Source of the DNA: Stenotrophomonas maltophilia
Lineage (GTDB): Bacteria > Pseudomonadota > Gammaproteobacteria > Xanthomonadales > Xanthomonadaceae
DNA length: 64,000 bases
Direction: 5' to 3'
NCBI RefSeq assembly: GCF_006974125.1
Contig: NZ_CP037858.1
Span: 372,001-436,000, forward strand
Shown: positions 17,800-25,657 of the stretch, one piece after another
How the letters are laid out: the number at the start of each line of letters is the position of its first letter
How positions within the stretch are numbered: the stretch's first letter is position 1
Program-made: the position numbers and the translations under genes
Notes under the pieces: generated by a model
The model's database searches: none
What the model was told of the DNA's origin: nothing
What the model saw: the letters and a program-made list of their open reading frames with translations, nothing else

Positions 17800-19287
17800 A
17801 TGCAGGACACGCCCGAGGCACATGCCCATTTCGGCTGGTTCAAACGCCGCCGCCACCTGAAGGTCGATGAGATCACCGTCGTCGACAAGCCCATGCTCAA
17901 GCGCGCCGTGGGCGCCGCCGCACTGGGCAATGCCATGGAGTGGTTCGACTTTGGTGTCTATGGCTATCTCGCCGTCACCATCGGCCAGGTGTTCTTCCCG
18001 TCCAGCAACCCCACCGCGCAGGTGATCGCTGCCTTCGCCACCTTCACCGTGGCGTTCCTGGTGCGGCCGCTCGGCGGCCTGGTGTTCGGCCCGCTCGGCG
18101 ACCGTTATGGGCGCCAGAAAGTACTGGCGTTCACCATGATCCTGATGGCGCTGGGCACGTTTGCGATCGGCCTGATTCCTTCCTATGAGCGCATCGGCAT
18201 CTGGGCGCCGGTGCTGTTGCTGCTGGCGCGCGTGGTGCAGGGCTTCTCCACCGGTGGCGAGTATGGCGGTGCGGCCACCTTCATCGCCGAGTATTCCACC
18301 GACCGCAACCGTGGGTTGATGGGCAGCTGGCTGGAGTTCGGCACGCTGGGCGGCTACATCGCAGGCGCCGGTACCGTGACCGCGCTGCACATGCTGCTGA
18401 GCAGCGGGCAGATGCTGGACTGGGGCTGGCGCATTCCGTTCCTGGTGGCCGGCCCACTCGGCCTGCTTGGCCTGTACATGCGCATGAAACTGGAGGAAAC
18501 GCCGGCCTTCCGCGCCTTCGCCGAGGAAGCCGAGAAGCGCGAGCACGATCGTCCGGGGCTGGGCGCGCTGTTCCAGGTGCACGGCCGCCAGCTGCTGGTA
18601 TGCATGGGCCTGGTGCTGGTGTTCAACGTCACCGACTACATGCTGCTGACCTACATGCCCAGCTACCTCAGCGTCACCATGGGCTATGCCGAGAGCAAGG
18701 GGCTGTTGCTCATCATCATCGTGATGCTGGTGATGATGCCGCTGAACATCGTCGGTGGATTGTTCAGTGACAGGCTGGGCCGCCGCCCGATGATCATCGG
18801 CGCGTGCATCGCACTGCTGGTGCTTGCCATTCCGTGCCTGCTGCTGGTCGGCAGCGGCAACGACTGGATGATCTTCCTTGGCCTGATGCTGCTCGGCCTG
18901 GCACTGGTGTGCTTCACCAGCTCGATGCCATCCACGCTGCCGGCGCTGTTCTACACCCCGGTGCGCTACAGCGCGCTGTCGATCGCCTTCAATGTTTCGG
19001 TATCGCTGTTCGGCGGCACCACCCCGCTGGTGACCGCGTGGCTGGTGGAACGCACCGGTGACCCGCTGGTGCCGGCCTACTACCTGATGGGCGCGGCGGT
19101 GATCGGCCTGGTGACCATGCTGTTCGTGAAGGAGACCGCCGGCCTGCCGCTGCGTGGTTCACCGCCGGCCGTGGGCAGCGACAGGGAAGCGGCTGCGTTG
19201 TTGAAGAGCGATGTGCCGGTAACGGTGGACCCGAGTCTGCCGCCACTGCCGGACGCTGCGGAGCCCGAGCAGGTGAAGCCGGCCTGA
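17800..19287 (+). CDS. proP: MHS-family proton/osmolyte symporter, ProP-like
   Basis: This is a 12-TM major facilitator of the metabolite:H+ symporter group, 495 residues. The N-terminal motif AAALGNAMEWFDFGVYGY, the loop 2-3 signature GDRYGRQKVL and the GFSTGGEYGGAATFIAEY helix are those of ProP, which imports proline, glycine betaine and ectoine under osmotic stress. The C-terminal FVKETAGLPLRG also matches. The tail after it is short, acidic and proline-rich, and it lacks the heptad coiled coil of E. coli ProP that tunes osmotic activation, so the osmotic set point may differ. The start was chosen at the ATG after AAGGGAGA, which gives a normal-length protein. The gene is monocistronic. 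Confidence 0.9.
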   Translation: MQDTPEAHAHFGWFKRRRHLKVDEITVVDKPMLKRAVGAAALGNAMEWFDFGVYGYLAVTIGQVFFPSSNPTAQVIAAFATFTVAFLVRPLGGLVFGPLGDRYGRQKVLAFTMILMALGTFAIGLIPSYERIGIWAPVLLLLARVVQGFSTGGEYGGAATFIAEYSTDRNRGLMGSWLEFGTLGGYIAGAGTVTALHMLLSSGQMLDWGWRIPFLVAGPLGLLGLYMRMKLEETPAFRAFAEEAEKREHDRPGLGALFQVHGRQLLVCMGLVLVFNVTDYMLLTYMPSYLSVTMGYAESKGLLLIIIVMLVMMPLNIVGGLFSDRLGRRPMIIGACIALLVLAIPCLLLVGSGNDWMIFLGLMLLGLALVCFTSSMPSTLPALFYTPVRYSALSIAFNVSVSLFGGTTPLVTAWLVERTGDPLVPAYYLMGAAVIGLVTMLFVKETAGLPLRGSPPAVGSDREAAALLKSDVPVTVDPSLPPLPDAAEPEQVKPA

Positions 19288-19305
19288 GGCCGGGCGCAGA
19301 ACGCG

Positions 19306-19375
19306 ATCCACACATGGCGTGGATCTACGGGGCCAGAGGCGCCGGGTGGATACGCCCGGCGCTGCCTGGCGCTAC
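19306..19375. repeat. pair of SMAG-type repeats
   Basis: An inverted unit at 19306-19328 (ATCCAC/GTGGAT stem ending CTAC) is followed by a second hairpin (GCGCCGGG/CCCGGCGC) ending CTAC at 19372-19375. Read on the minus strand, the GTAG of the latter holds the TAG stop of the neighbouring gene. The pair fills the gap between two convergent genes. Confidence 0.7.
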
Positions 19376-19989
19376 GTCTTGATGCGGGCCAGCTTCCCCG
19401 GCGTCCAATGCAGCGTCCAGGTGTAGTTTCCGTCCGGCGGACAGACGTGGCGGTTCGGGCTCTTCCATTCGCAGACGGTCGCCCCGGCACTGACGGTGAA
19501 ATCGACAATGATGCGATCACCCTGGATGCGAATGGCACGGATGGCGCCTGGAATCTGTTCAGCCGCGTCGTCACCGTAGCCATACCGGCGGATGGCGGCA
19601 TAGTCTTCTGCTTCCACCGGCGACAGGCTGTTCGGGTTCTCCTGGCCGCGCGGATCGTTTGCCGTCAGCGCCGTCATCACCGCCACCACATTGCGTTGCG
19701 CGAAGCTGCCGCCGGTGTAGGTGGACGTGTAGAAGTACACGACCTCGGCACGGCCATCACCATCGAGGTCGGCAACAGCGGTCCACACCGGACGGAAATC
19801 GGATTCAATGTCGTCGCCGGGAATCAGCCGCAGGTTGGCTTCGGCGGCCCGGTAGGCCTGTACCAGGCTGGGCGGCAGCACCACCCGCTTGGACGCGGCA
19901 GGCGCGGCCGTCGCCGTCAGGCTGGGCAGCGCCAGCGCAACAAGCACCAGGCAGATCGAAGTGGAGCGAAACGTCGCAGGTCCGTGCAT
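19372..19989 (-). CDS. secreted protein with FG-GAP/VCBS-like motif, function unknown
   Basis: This is a predicted exported protein of 205 residues. The signal peptide covers about residues 1-32 (hydrophobic ICLVLVALALPSL, cleavage near TAA). The mature part contains VADLDGDGRAEVVYFYTSTY, the calcium-binding DxDGDG type loop found in FG-GAP/integrin-like repeats, but only one copy. The C-terminal half has two Cys that could pair. The start was set at the second ATG because GGAGG lies 7 bases before it; the upstream ATG four codons earlier overlaps that ribosome site. The gene is monocistronic and the role is unknown. Confidence 0.7.
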   Translation of the reverse strand: MHGPATFRSTSICLVLVALALPSLTATAAPAASKRVVLPPSLVQAYRAAEANLRLIPGDDIESDFRPVWTAVADLDGDGRAEVVYFYTSTYTGGSFAQRNVVAVMTALTANDPRGQENPNSLSPVEAEDYAAIRRYGYGDDAAEQIPGAIRAIRIQGDRIIVDFTVSAGATVCEWKSPNRHVCPPDGNYTWTLHWTPGKLARIKT

Positions 19990-20080
19990 GTCGTCCTCCA
20001 TGATTGTGCGGTCAGTCTAACCGCAGCTCCGGTGGCGCCCAGTCGTGCACGGCACGGGTTCGCGCAATGTGTGGAAGGCG

Positions 20081-20102
20081 TCCATGCATGGGATGGATCT
20101 AC
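20081..20102 (-). repeat. SMAG-type repeat overlapping toxin stop
   Basis: Read on the minus strand, a GTAG head is followed by a weak TCCAT/ATGGA stem. The TAG of the head is the stop codon of the zeta-type toxin gene. Confidence 0.6.
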
Positions 20103-20725
20103 TGCGGCCTGTCCAACTCCATCGCACGCATTACGATGGGTTTGGCCCAGTCCGGCGTATGCAGCAGTTCGGCCACCGAGACCGGGTACTGCAGCTGGCC
20201 ATGCGCCATCGCCAACACCGGCAGCGGCTCAACGCAGCCGTCGGCGTCGGCCGGCGCGCTGTTGTCGTAGACATGCAGCTCGGCCAGGTGTGGCAGCAGT
20301 TCCAGCAGGTTCTCGCGCGCCGAATCGAAGCGGGCGTGGATCTTCTCCACCGGAATATCATGACCGCCGGCGGCCACCCGCGCTGCAACGCGGGCAATGT
20401 GCAGGTCCACCGTGGCCAGCCCGCAGAACCAGATCGCAACATGATGGTGTTCGCAGGCCCCGCGCAGCAGGCGCGGAATAGTGTTGCCGCCCAGCGTGGT
20501 CTCGAAGGCGAAGTCCGTGCCATCGGCCATGGCCTGGCGCAGGCGGCGGGTGCCTTCCAGCCAGGCCTCGGCATTGGCGTCGGGCAGCGGCCAGCCGGCC
20601 TCCACCAGGCGGCGGGTGAACGAATCGGGATTGAACCAGCTCAGCCCTTCGGCTTCCAGCCAGGTGCCCAGCAGCGAACTTTTGCCGGCGCCATTGACGC
20701 CGGCCAGCACCAGGATCCGCCCCAT
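20099..20725 (-). CDS. zeta-toxin-family P-loop kinase (toxin of a type II pair)
   Basis: This is a 208-residue P-loop protein with Walker A GVNGAGKSS (residues 9-17, Lys 15), the zeta-type block FAFETTLGG near 74-82 and an Arg-rich helix LHIARVAARVAAGGH near 108-122. Zeta toxins phosphorylate UDP-N-acetylglucosamine and so block peptidoglycan synthesis; this chemistry is known for the family, not shown here. It is encoded 3 bases after a Phd/YefM-type antitoxin, an antitoxin-first order usual for such modules. This differs from the classic epsilon antitoxin of zeta, so the pairing is a hybrid type. The stop is provided by a SMAG repeat. Confidence 0.85.
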   Translation of the reverse strand: MGRILVLAGVNGAGKSSLLGTWLEAEGLSWFNPDSFTRRLVEAGWPLPDANAEAWLEGTRRLRQAMADGTDFAFETTLGGNTIPRLLRGACEHHHVAIWFCGLATVDLHIARVAARVAAGGHDIPVEKIHARFDSARENLLELLPHLAELHVYDNSAPADADGCVEPLPVLAMAHGQLQYPVSVAELLHTPDWAKPIVMRAMELDRPQ

Positions 20726-20728
20726 CGG

Positions 20729-21070
20729 TCAGAGCGGACGGCCGAGGGTGACCTTGCGGCCGCGGCGGATCGGCTGGCCCAGCACCTTGCCCAGCCCCTC
20801 ACCGCGCTGCAGGCTGGCCAGGGTCTGGTCGAACTCACCGCGCAGGCGCAGCAGTTCTTCGCTGCGCTCACCGGCATCGCTGCCAGCGGCCTTGGCCAGC
20901 AGTTCCTGATACGTGCGGATATCCACGATCACCGCTTCGGGGTGGTTGTGGTTGGTGATGACCAGCGCCTGCTTCTCGCGCACGGTGCGCATCAGGCTCG
21001 GCCAGCCACGGGTCTTCACCGACGACGCGGGGGCCTTTTCGAGGCCAGGCAGATCCAGCGGCAGGGTCAT
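20729..21070 (-). CDS. Phd/YefM-like type II antitoxin
   Basis: This is a 113-residue antitoxin. The N-terminal half has the Phd/YefM DNA-binding pattern (strand-helix, then LVITNHNHPEAVIVDIRTYQELLAKA). The C-terminal half (GEFDQTLASLQRGEGLGKVLGQPIRRGRK) is basic and probably wraps the toxin. The start was chosen at the ATG with GGAG 8 bases before it; an ATG 11 codons upstream is possible. It precedes the zeta-type kinase by 3 bases. Two palindromes 38-57 bp upstream are its likely autoregulatory operator. Confidence 0.83.
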   Translation of the reverse strand: MTLPLDLPGLEKAPASSVKTRGWPSLMRTVREKQALVITNHNHPEAVIVDIRTYQELLAKAAGSDAGERSEELLRLRGEFDQTLASLQRGEGLGKVLGQPIRRGRKVTLGRPL

Positions 21071-21107
21071 GGCACGGCTCCAGACGTGGACAGTTGAGGC
21101 CATTATG

Positions 21108-21127
21108 CCCAATTTGGCCCAATTGGG
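21108..21127. promoter_or_regulatory. candidate operator of the toxin-antitoxin operon
   Basis: Two adjacent 10-bp near-identical dyads lie just upstream of the antitoxin gene: CCCAATTTGG (21108-21117, one mismatch from a palindrome) and CCCAATTGGG (21118-21127, perfect palindrome). They form a direct repeat as well. This is the expected architecture for cooperative Phd-type autorepression. The AT-rich core may overlap the promoter. Confidence 0.55.
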
Positions 21128-21140
21128 GATAAATGGACCT

Positions 21141-22736
21141 TTACCTGCCGGAACCGTCCGCCGCCGCGCCCGGAGCATCGGTCTGCAGCAGGCTGTCCCG
21201 CTCGCGCAGCGGGAAGCGGATCCAGGCATCCAGGCCTTGCGGCGCGAAGCGCAGTTCGCCACTGCCGGCCAGTTCGTAGGGGACGCGCTGCTCGATCAGG
21301 GCCCGGCCCAGGCCGCGCTGGTGGGGTACCTCCCAATCCTGCACCTCGGCATGCCGCTCGCACCAATGCAGCCCCAGCCATGGCTGCCCCTGCTGGATCT
21401 GCAGGTTCCAGGACACCACGATCCGGCCGTCCTCATGGGTCAGCGCGCCATGCCGCAGCGCATTGCTGGCCAGCTCGTGGATCGCCAGTGACAGCACTTC
21501 GGCAGCCTTGGGTGGCAGCAGCACGTCCTCACCCTGCAGGTGATAGACCGCGGCAGCCGGTGTCTGCGCTGCAATCTCCTCATCCAGCATGCCGCGCAGG
21601 CAGACCCCTGCATTGGCGCCACGGGTCAGCAGGCTCTGCGTGCGTGCCAGCGACATCAGTCGCCCGCATAACCGTTCAGCGTATTCATCCACGCTGCTGA
21701 CCGACTCGCGGGTCCGCCAGGCAATGGCATGGATGGTCGACATGATGTTGCGCACCCGGTGCTGCAGTTCGGCCAGCAGGACCGCCTGGCGCTCGGCGGC
21801 ACGCTTGAGATCGTCGATGTCCACGGCGATGGCGAACACCCCGCTGACCCCTCCATCGGCGTCACGCAGCGGCGCTGCGGCAACCCGCGTCCAGCGCACC
21901 CGGCCATCGTCGTGCAGGTACTGGAACTCCAGCCCCGGCACCACGGTTTCGCCGCGCATCGCACGGGCAATGGCGAAGTCCTCGGGCCCGATGATGGAGC
22001 CATCCGGATGCCACCCCCGCCAACGATGCTGGTTCTCCGCATCGGTCGAAGGCACCTTGCCACTGGGCAGGTACGCACGCATCTGGTCATTGGACAACAC
22101 CATGCTGCCCTCCAGATCGACGATGCACAGACCCACCGGCAGCACCTTGAAGGCCAGCTCCAGACGCCGCTCGCTTTCACGCCGGCGTTGCTCCTCGCGT
22201 TCGCGCGCGGCCTGGGCCACGTGCGCAGGGGTGGTCTCGAACATCGTCACCAGCACGCCATTGATGCGCCCTTCCTCGCCCCGGATCGGGCTGTAGGTGA
22301 TGGTGAACCAGATGTCTTCCAGGCGACCCTGCCGCGCCAGCGGGTACAGCTTGTCCTCGAAGGTGAGGGTCTCTCCCTGCCAGACGCGGGCATAGAGCGG
22401 GCCGTTGATGTGCCAGACCTCGGGCCAGCACTCGCGGGTCGGCTGACCGAGCCCCCCGGGGTGCCTGTCGGCCAGGATCTCGGCGTAGCCATCGTTGTAG
22501 AGCTGCACCAGCTGCTCGCCCCACAGCACGATCATCGGGAAGCCATGGGCCAGCATCAGGTCGACGGTAGCGCGCAGGTGCGGCGGCCAGCGCTCGATCG
22601 CGCCCAATGGCGTGGACGACCACTCGTGGCGGGCGATGCGCGCGGCCATGCCATCGTGCCGGGCATGCATGCGCAGTGCAGGAGGCGCGGACCCACGCAT
22701 GTCGGCAGCGTGGAGACCTTCAGTCGGGCGGGCCAT
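21141..22736 (-). CDS. PAS-containing HWE/HisKA_2-type sensor histidine kinase
   Basis: This is a soluble sensor kinase of about 531 residues without clear membrane segments. An N-terminal PAS-like sensor (about residues 30-150, with PLGAIERWP and MIVLWGEQLVQLYNDGY) is followed by a second PAS (about 185-310). The dimerisation/phosphorylation helix LLAELQHRVRN has phospho-His about 326, and the ATPase domain is of the HWE type. Such kinases often control the general stress or light/redox response. The start was set at the ATG 10 bases after the stop of the upstream response regulator gene; a TTG three codons earlier is possible. It forms a two-gene unit with that regulator. The input signal is unknown. 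Confidence 0.87.
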   Translation of the reverse strand: MARPTEGLHAADMRGSAPPALRMHARHDGMAARIARHEWSSTPLGAIERWPPHLRATVDLMLAHGFPMIVLWGEQLVQLYNDGYAEILADRHPGGLGQPTRECWPEVWHINGPLYARVWQGETLTFEDKLYPLARQGRLEDIWFTITYSPIRGEEGRINGVLVTMFETTPAHVAQAAREREEQRRRESERRLELAFKVLPVGLCIVDLEGSMVLSNDQMRAYLPSGKVPSTDAENQHRWRGWHPDGSIIGPEDFAIARAMRGETVVPGLEFQYLHDDGRVRWTRVAAAPLRDADGGVSGVFAIAVDIDDLKRAAERQAVLLAELQHRVRNIMSTIHAIAWRTRESVSSVDEYAERLCGRLMSLARTQSLLTRGANAGVCLRGMLDEEIAAQTPAAAVYHLQGEDVLLPPKAAEVLSLAIHELASNALRHGALTHEDGRIVVSWNLQIQQGQPWLGLHWCERHAEVQDWEVPHQRGLGRALIEQRVPYELAGSGELRFAPQGLDAWIRFPLRERDSLLQTDAPGAAADGSGR

Positions 22737-22745
22737 GCCGCGCAA

Positions 22746-23150
22746 TCAGGCGGCGCCCGCAGAGGCCCGTGGGACCGCCACCAATCCGGCCAGTTGCTGG
22801 ACCAGGGCCTCGATGTGGTAAGGCTTGGTGCAGCGAGGAGCCGCAGCAAAGCGGCTGGGCAGGTTCTCATCGTAGCCGGAGGTGAGCAGGAAGGGCGTGC
22901 CCGCCTCGGCCAGACGATCGGCCAGCGGATAGACCTGCTCACCGCCCAGGTTGATGTCCAGCAGTGCCACATCGATGGGATGGGTATCGACCAGCTGCCC
23001 CAGCGCCTGCAGGTCACCGGCAGGCCCCACCACCTGTGCGCCTTTCAGTTCCAGATAGTCGACCAGGAACATCGCGATGGCGAATTCGTCTTCTGCCACC
23101 AGTACGCGCAGCCCATTCAGGCCATCCGGTTTGCTACCTGCCTCCAGCAC
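22746..23150 (-). CDS. single-domain response regulator
   Basis: This is a stand-alone CheY-like receiver of about 134 residues without an output domain. Acidic residues are in VLVAEDE, the phosphoacceptor Asp 65 is in VALLDINLGG, Thr/Ser is in LLTSGYD, and Lys is in CTKPY. The start is assigned to a GTG preceded by GAGGAG at 7 bases; the open frame extends further upstream but that part has no family features. It is followed by the HWE-type kinase gene. As in other HWE systems it may be a phosphorelay intermediate or sink. It lies 144 bp downstream of the Slam gene on the same strand, so some read-through is possible. Confidence 0.82.
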   Translation of the reverse strand: MLEAGSKPDGLNGLRVLVAEDEFAIAMFLVDYLELKGAQVVGPAGDLQALGQLVDTHPIDVALLDINLGGEQVYPLADRLAEAGTPFLLTSGYDENLPSRFAAAPRCTKPYHIEALVQQLAGLVAVPRASAGAA

Positions 23151-23294
23151 GCCCTGCACTCCTCGGTACACGCGGCCTGCTTGGCCGCAATGCTGGCAGG
23201 ATGCGCGATCCGGGCTACAAGGGCGCGTGACGACCGATGAAGAACGCTGCCACGTCGCATTCACTCCGATGATGCAGGCGTCGCGGGCGGCGAT

Positions 23295-24749
23295 TCAGAA
23301 GGCGCGCTCCCATTTGAGGCTGAGCAGGCTGCGGTCGTGGCTGTACAACCAGCCAACGTTGCTGTCGATGCGCGCGTAGCGCAGGCTCAGGCTGGGTACC
23401 AGCCCGGCCACCGCGAGGCGCTCGCTGCGGACGACGGCGATCAGGTTCTGTTCGCTGTCCTCACGCCGCGCCTCCAGCAGCGGGCTCCACGCGTCGTAGT
23501 CGCGCTCGCGCAACGACACGAATACGGTGGCGGTGGTGCCCGTCCACTGGCGTGCCGCCCCCAGGCGCAGGCCACGCTGGCGGTAACCGTTGGCCGGATT
23601 GGCAGCACTGCTGTCACTCAGGTCCAGCCCGGCAAAGAGGGTCCAGCGCGGGTTGAGCGCATGGAACCAGGTGGCATACACCGCGGCCAGCTCACCGTCG
23701 TAATTGCTGGCCAGGCCGCGCTGACGATAGCGCTGGCGCTTCCAGTCGGCCTCCAGCTTGAGCAGGCTGCGCGCGTCCAAGGCATATTGCCATTCGCCAT
23801 GCAGCCCGCTGCCGCCCTGCAGGGCCCGGTTGCCCAGGCCCTGGTAGTCATAGCTCGGCGCGATCTGCAGGGCATGCCGTGCGCTGCGCCAGCTATAGCC
23901 CGCCTGCACGCTCGCATTGAGCTCGTTGTAGGCGCTGTGCCCGCGCCATGCCTGGCCGAACGCAAGCCCGCGCACATAGACGCCGTGATGTCCGGCCAAT
24001 GCCCAGCGACGTTCGAGGTTGCCGTCGTAGTCCAGGCCCATGGCGCGCTGGGCATCGGGAAGATTGCGCTGGATGATGCAGGTGTCGCCCACTCCGAACA
24101 GGCAGGTGCGGCTGGCCGAGCTGCGGTTGATGTTGTCGCTCCATGCCGGGCCGGCTGCCAGCGCTCCTTTCCAGCGTTTGCGGGCCTGCAGCGCAGCCAG
24201 GTAGGCGTCCACCCGGCCGCGCACACCTGCGGTGGCGGGGTCGTCGGCATTGATGCCACCGGCGATGGCCGTGAACAACACCACGGCATCGCGGTCGCGC
24301 TGGTCCTCGGCATAGACACGTGCAAGCTCAAGGCGGGCCGGCAGGAAATCCGGCTGCGCCGCCAGCAGTGCTTCGTACTCGTTGGCCGCGCGGTGGTGAT
24401 TGCCGGCCACCCGCGCCAGGCCGCCCTGCGCGTAGTGGCGCAGCAACGGGTCGTGGCCGGGCAGTTCGATGTATTCGTCCAGGAAGCGCTGCGCTGCGCC
24501 CCATTGCTGATGCTGCAGCGACAGGTACAGCGCCTGGCCCAGATCGTCGACCGTGCGCTCCACGCGCAGGGTCTGGCCGTCGATGGTGATGGTCGGTCGC
24601 GCCGACTCGGCCTGCTGCAGGCGCTGCTGGTCCTGCTGCTGGTGGCGCAGCTCGCTGCCCTGCTCCAGCACACGACGAAGATCATCCTGCTGGGCGCGCA
24701 CATCGGCAGCCGCCAGCAACAGGATCACAAGGAAGATGGGATGGCGCAT
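23295..24749 (-). CDS. Slam-type surface (lipo)protein assembly modifier, outer-membrane translocator
   Basis: This is a type XI secretion translocator of about 484 residues. A signal peptide (residues 1-20) is followed by a periplasmic tetratricopeptide-like domain (about 55-190, ARVAGNHHRAANEYEALLAAQPDFLPARLELARVY) and a DUF560 beta-barrel (about 195-484) ending in WERAF, with the terminal Phe expected of outer-membrane barrels. Slam proteins move TbpB-like lipoproteins or soluble hemophilins across the outer membrane. It directly follows a hemophilin-like gene and a TonB receptor, the usual Slam/cargo/receptor trio. The start was chosen at the Met giving a clean signal peptide; an ATG 7 codons upstream exists. 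Only a weak ribosome site is seen. Confidence 0.88.
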   Translation of the reverse strand: MRHPIFLVILLLAAADVRAQQDDLRRVLEQGSELRHQQQDQQRLQQAESARPTITIDGQTLRVERTVDDLGQALYLSLQHQQWGAAQRFLDEYIELPGHDPLLRHYAQGGLARVAGNHHRAANEYEALLAAQPDFLPARLELARVYAEDQRDRDAVVLFTAIAGGINADDPATAGVRGRVDAYLAALQARKRWKGALAAGPAWSDNINRSSASRTCLFGVGDTCIIQRNLPDAQRAMGLDYDGNLERRWALAGHHGVYVRGLAFGQAWRGHSAYNELNASVQAGYSWRSARHALQIAPSYDYQGLGNRALQGGSGLHGEWQYALDARSLLKLEADWKRQRYRQRGLASNYDGELAAVYATWFHALNPRWTLFAGLDLSDSSAANPANGYRQRGLRLGAARQWTGTTATVFVSLRERDYDAWSPLLEARREDSEQNLIAVVRSERLAVAGLVPSLSLRYARIDSNVGWLYSHDRSLLSLKWERAF

Positions 24750-24784
24750 GGTCGATCCGTGGTGATGCATGCAGCGGGCCGAAG

Positions 24785-24832
24785 CAGGGACTGGCGGATC
24801 GCGGCTTGTCCCTGCCCTGCCCCGTCAGGGGC
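24785..24832. promoter_or_regulatory. hairpins between cargo and Slam genes
   Basis: After the cargo stop, on the minus strand, comes a stem GCCCC/GGGGC with loop TGAC (24819-24832). A second stem GTCCCTG/CAGGGAC follows (24785-24791 with 24808-24814). No T-run follows. Such hairpins could protect the cargo mRNA or attenuate read-through so that the cargo outnumbers its transporter. Confidence 0.45.
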
Positions 24833-24839
24833 GTGGCAA

Positions 24840-25604
24840 TCAGTTCTTGCTGCCGCCGAAGGCGGTGTCGTACTGGCTGTTGCCGGCGAAGGTGGCGATG
24901 CCGGCCAGGGTGGCGGCGTTGGCGCCGAAGAACTGGCCCTGGGTGGTGCCGTTGACGCTGCCATTGGCGTTGGCCGAACCGGCGAACGATGCATCGGCAC
25001 TGTTGATGTTGGCAACGATGGCCAGGGTCAGGCCATTGCCGGACAGCGCACCGTCCAGGGTGCCGGCGCCGAAGTCGGCGTCGAAGGTGCCGCTCAGCAG
25101 GTTGCTGCCGTTGAACTTGTTCAGGCCGGCCACGGTGTAGGACGCCACGCCGGCGGGCAGCGTGGTGCCGGCGCGGTCACCAACGAAGTAGACCTGGCGG
25201 TTGTTGAAGCCACCGGCGGCGCCATCCTTGGACCACTCACCGAACCAGACATCGCCACTGCCGACCTTGACGAAGTTGAAGTGGCCCATGCCGGCGTGGC
25301 TGCCCGGTGCGCCGGTGATCGGCATGGCCAGGGTGCGAACCGTCACGCCATTGACGGTGGTGGGTGCCGAGTAGGCGCTCAGGCCCTGGAAGTCCACCGG
25401 CTTGGCCTGGGACACGGTGCCGACACCGACACCGGCCTTGCCAGCGCGGTGCGGGCCGCCATTGACCTGCGATTCGCCAACCGCGACGTACAGCTCGGCA
25501 TCGGTCCTGGCACTGGCGGCACCAACGATATCGGCAGCATGCGCGGCACCGACCAGAGCCAGCGAGGCGGCAACGGCGAGCACCGAACGGGAGATCATTT
25601 TCAT
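24840..25604 (-). CDS. Slam-dependent hemophilin-like secreted protein
   Basis: This is an exported protein of 254 residues with a type I signal peptide (cleavage after AHA, residue 23) and no lipobox, so it is soluble once released. The mature part has an N-terminal handle domain (about 24-130, with HAGMGHFNFVKVG and FGEWSKDG) and a C-terminal small beta-barrel (about 150-254). The C-terminal repeats GTFDADFGAGTLDGALSG and QGQFFGANAATLAG are the pattern of TbpB-type barrels recognised by Slam. Proteins of this class (HphA/CrpC-like) carry heme to a TonB receptor. It lies between the receptor and the Slam gene. The heme ligand is inferred; His residues near 107-110 of the precursor are candidates, and another metal ligand is not excluded. 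Confidence 0.82.
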   Translation of the reverse strand: MKMISRSVLAVAASLALVGAAHAADIVGAASARTDAELYVAVGESQVNGGPHRAGKAGVGVGTVSQAKPVDFQGLSAYSAPTTVNGVTVRTLAMPITGAPGSHAGMGHFNFVKVGSGDVWFGEWSKDGAAGGFNNRQVYFVGDRAGTTLPAGVASYTVAGLNKFNGSNLLSGTFDADFGAGTLDGALSGNGLTLAIVANINSADASFAGSANANGSVNGTTQGQFFGANAATLAGIATFAGNSQYDTAFGGSKN

Positions 25605-25657
25605 GGTATTGCTCCTTGGTTGAGGGAACTACGGGTACAACGCTTGAAGGTGGGAGA

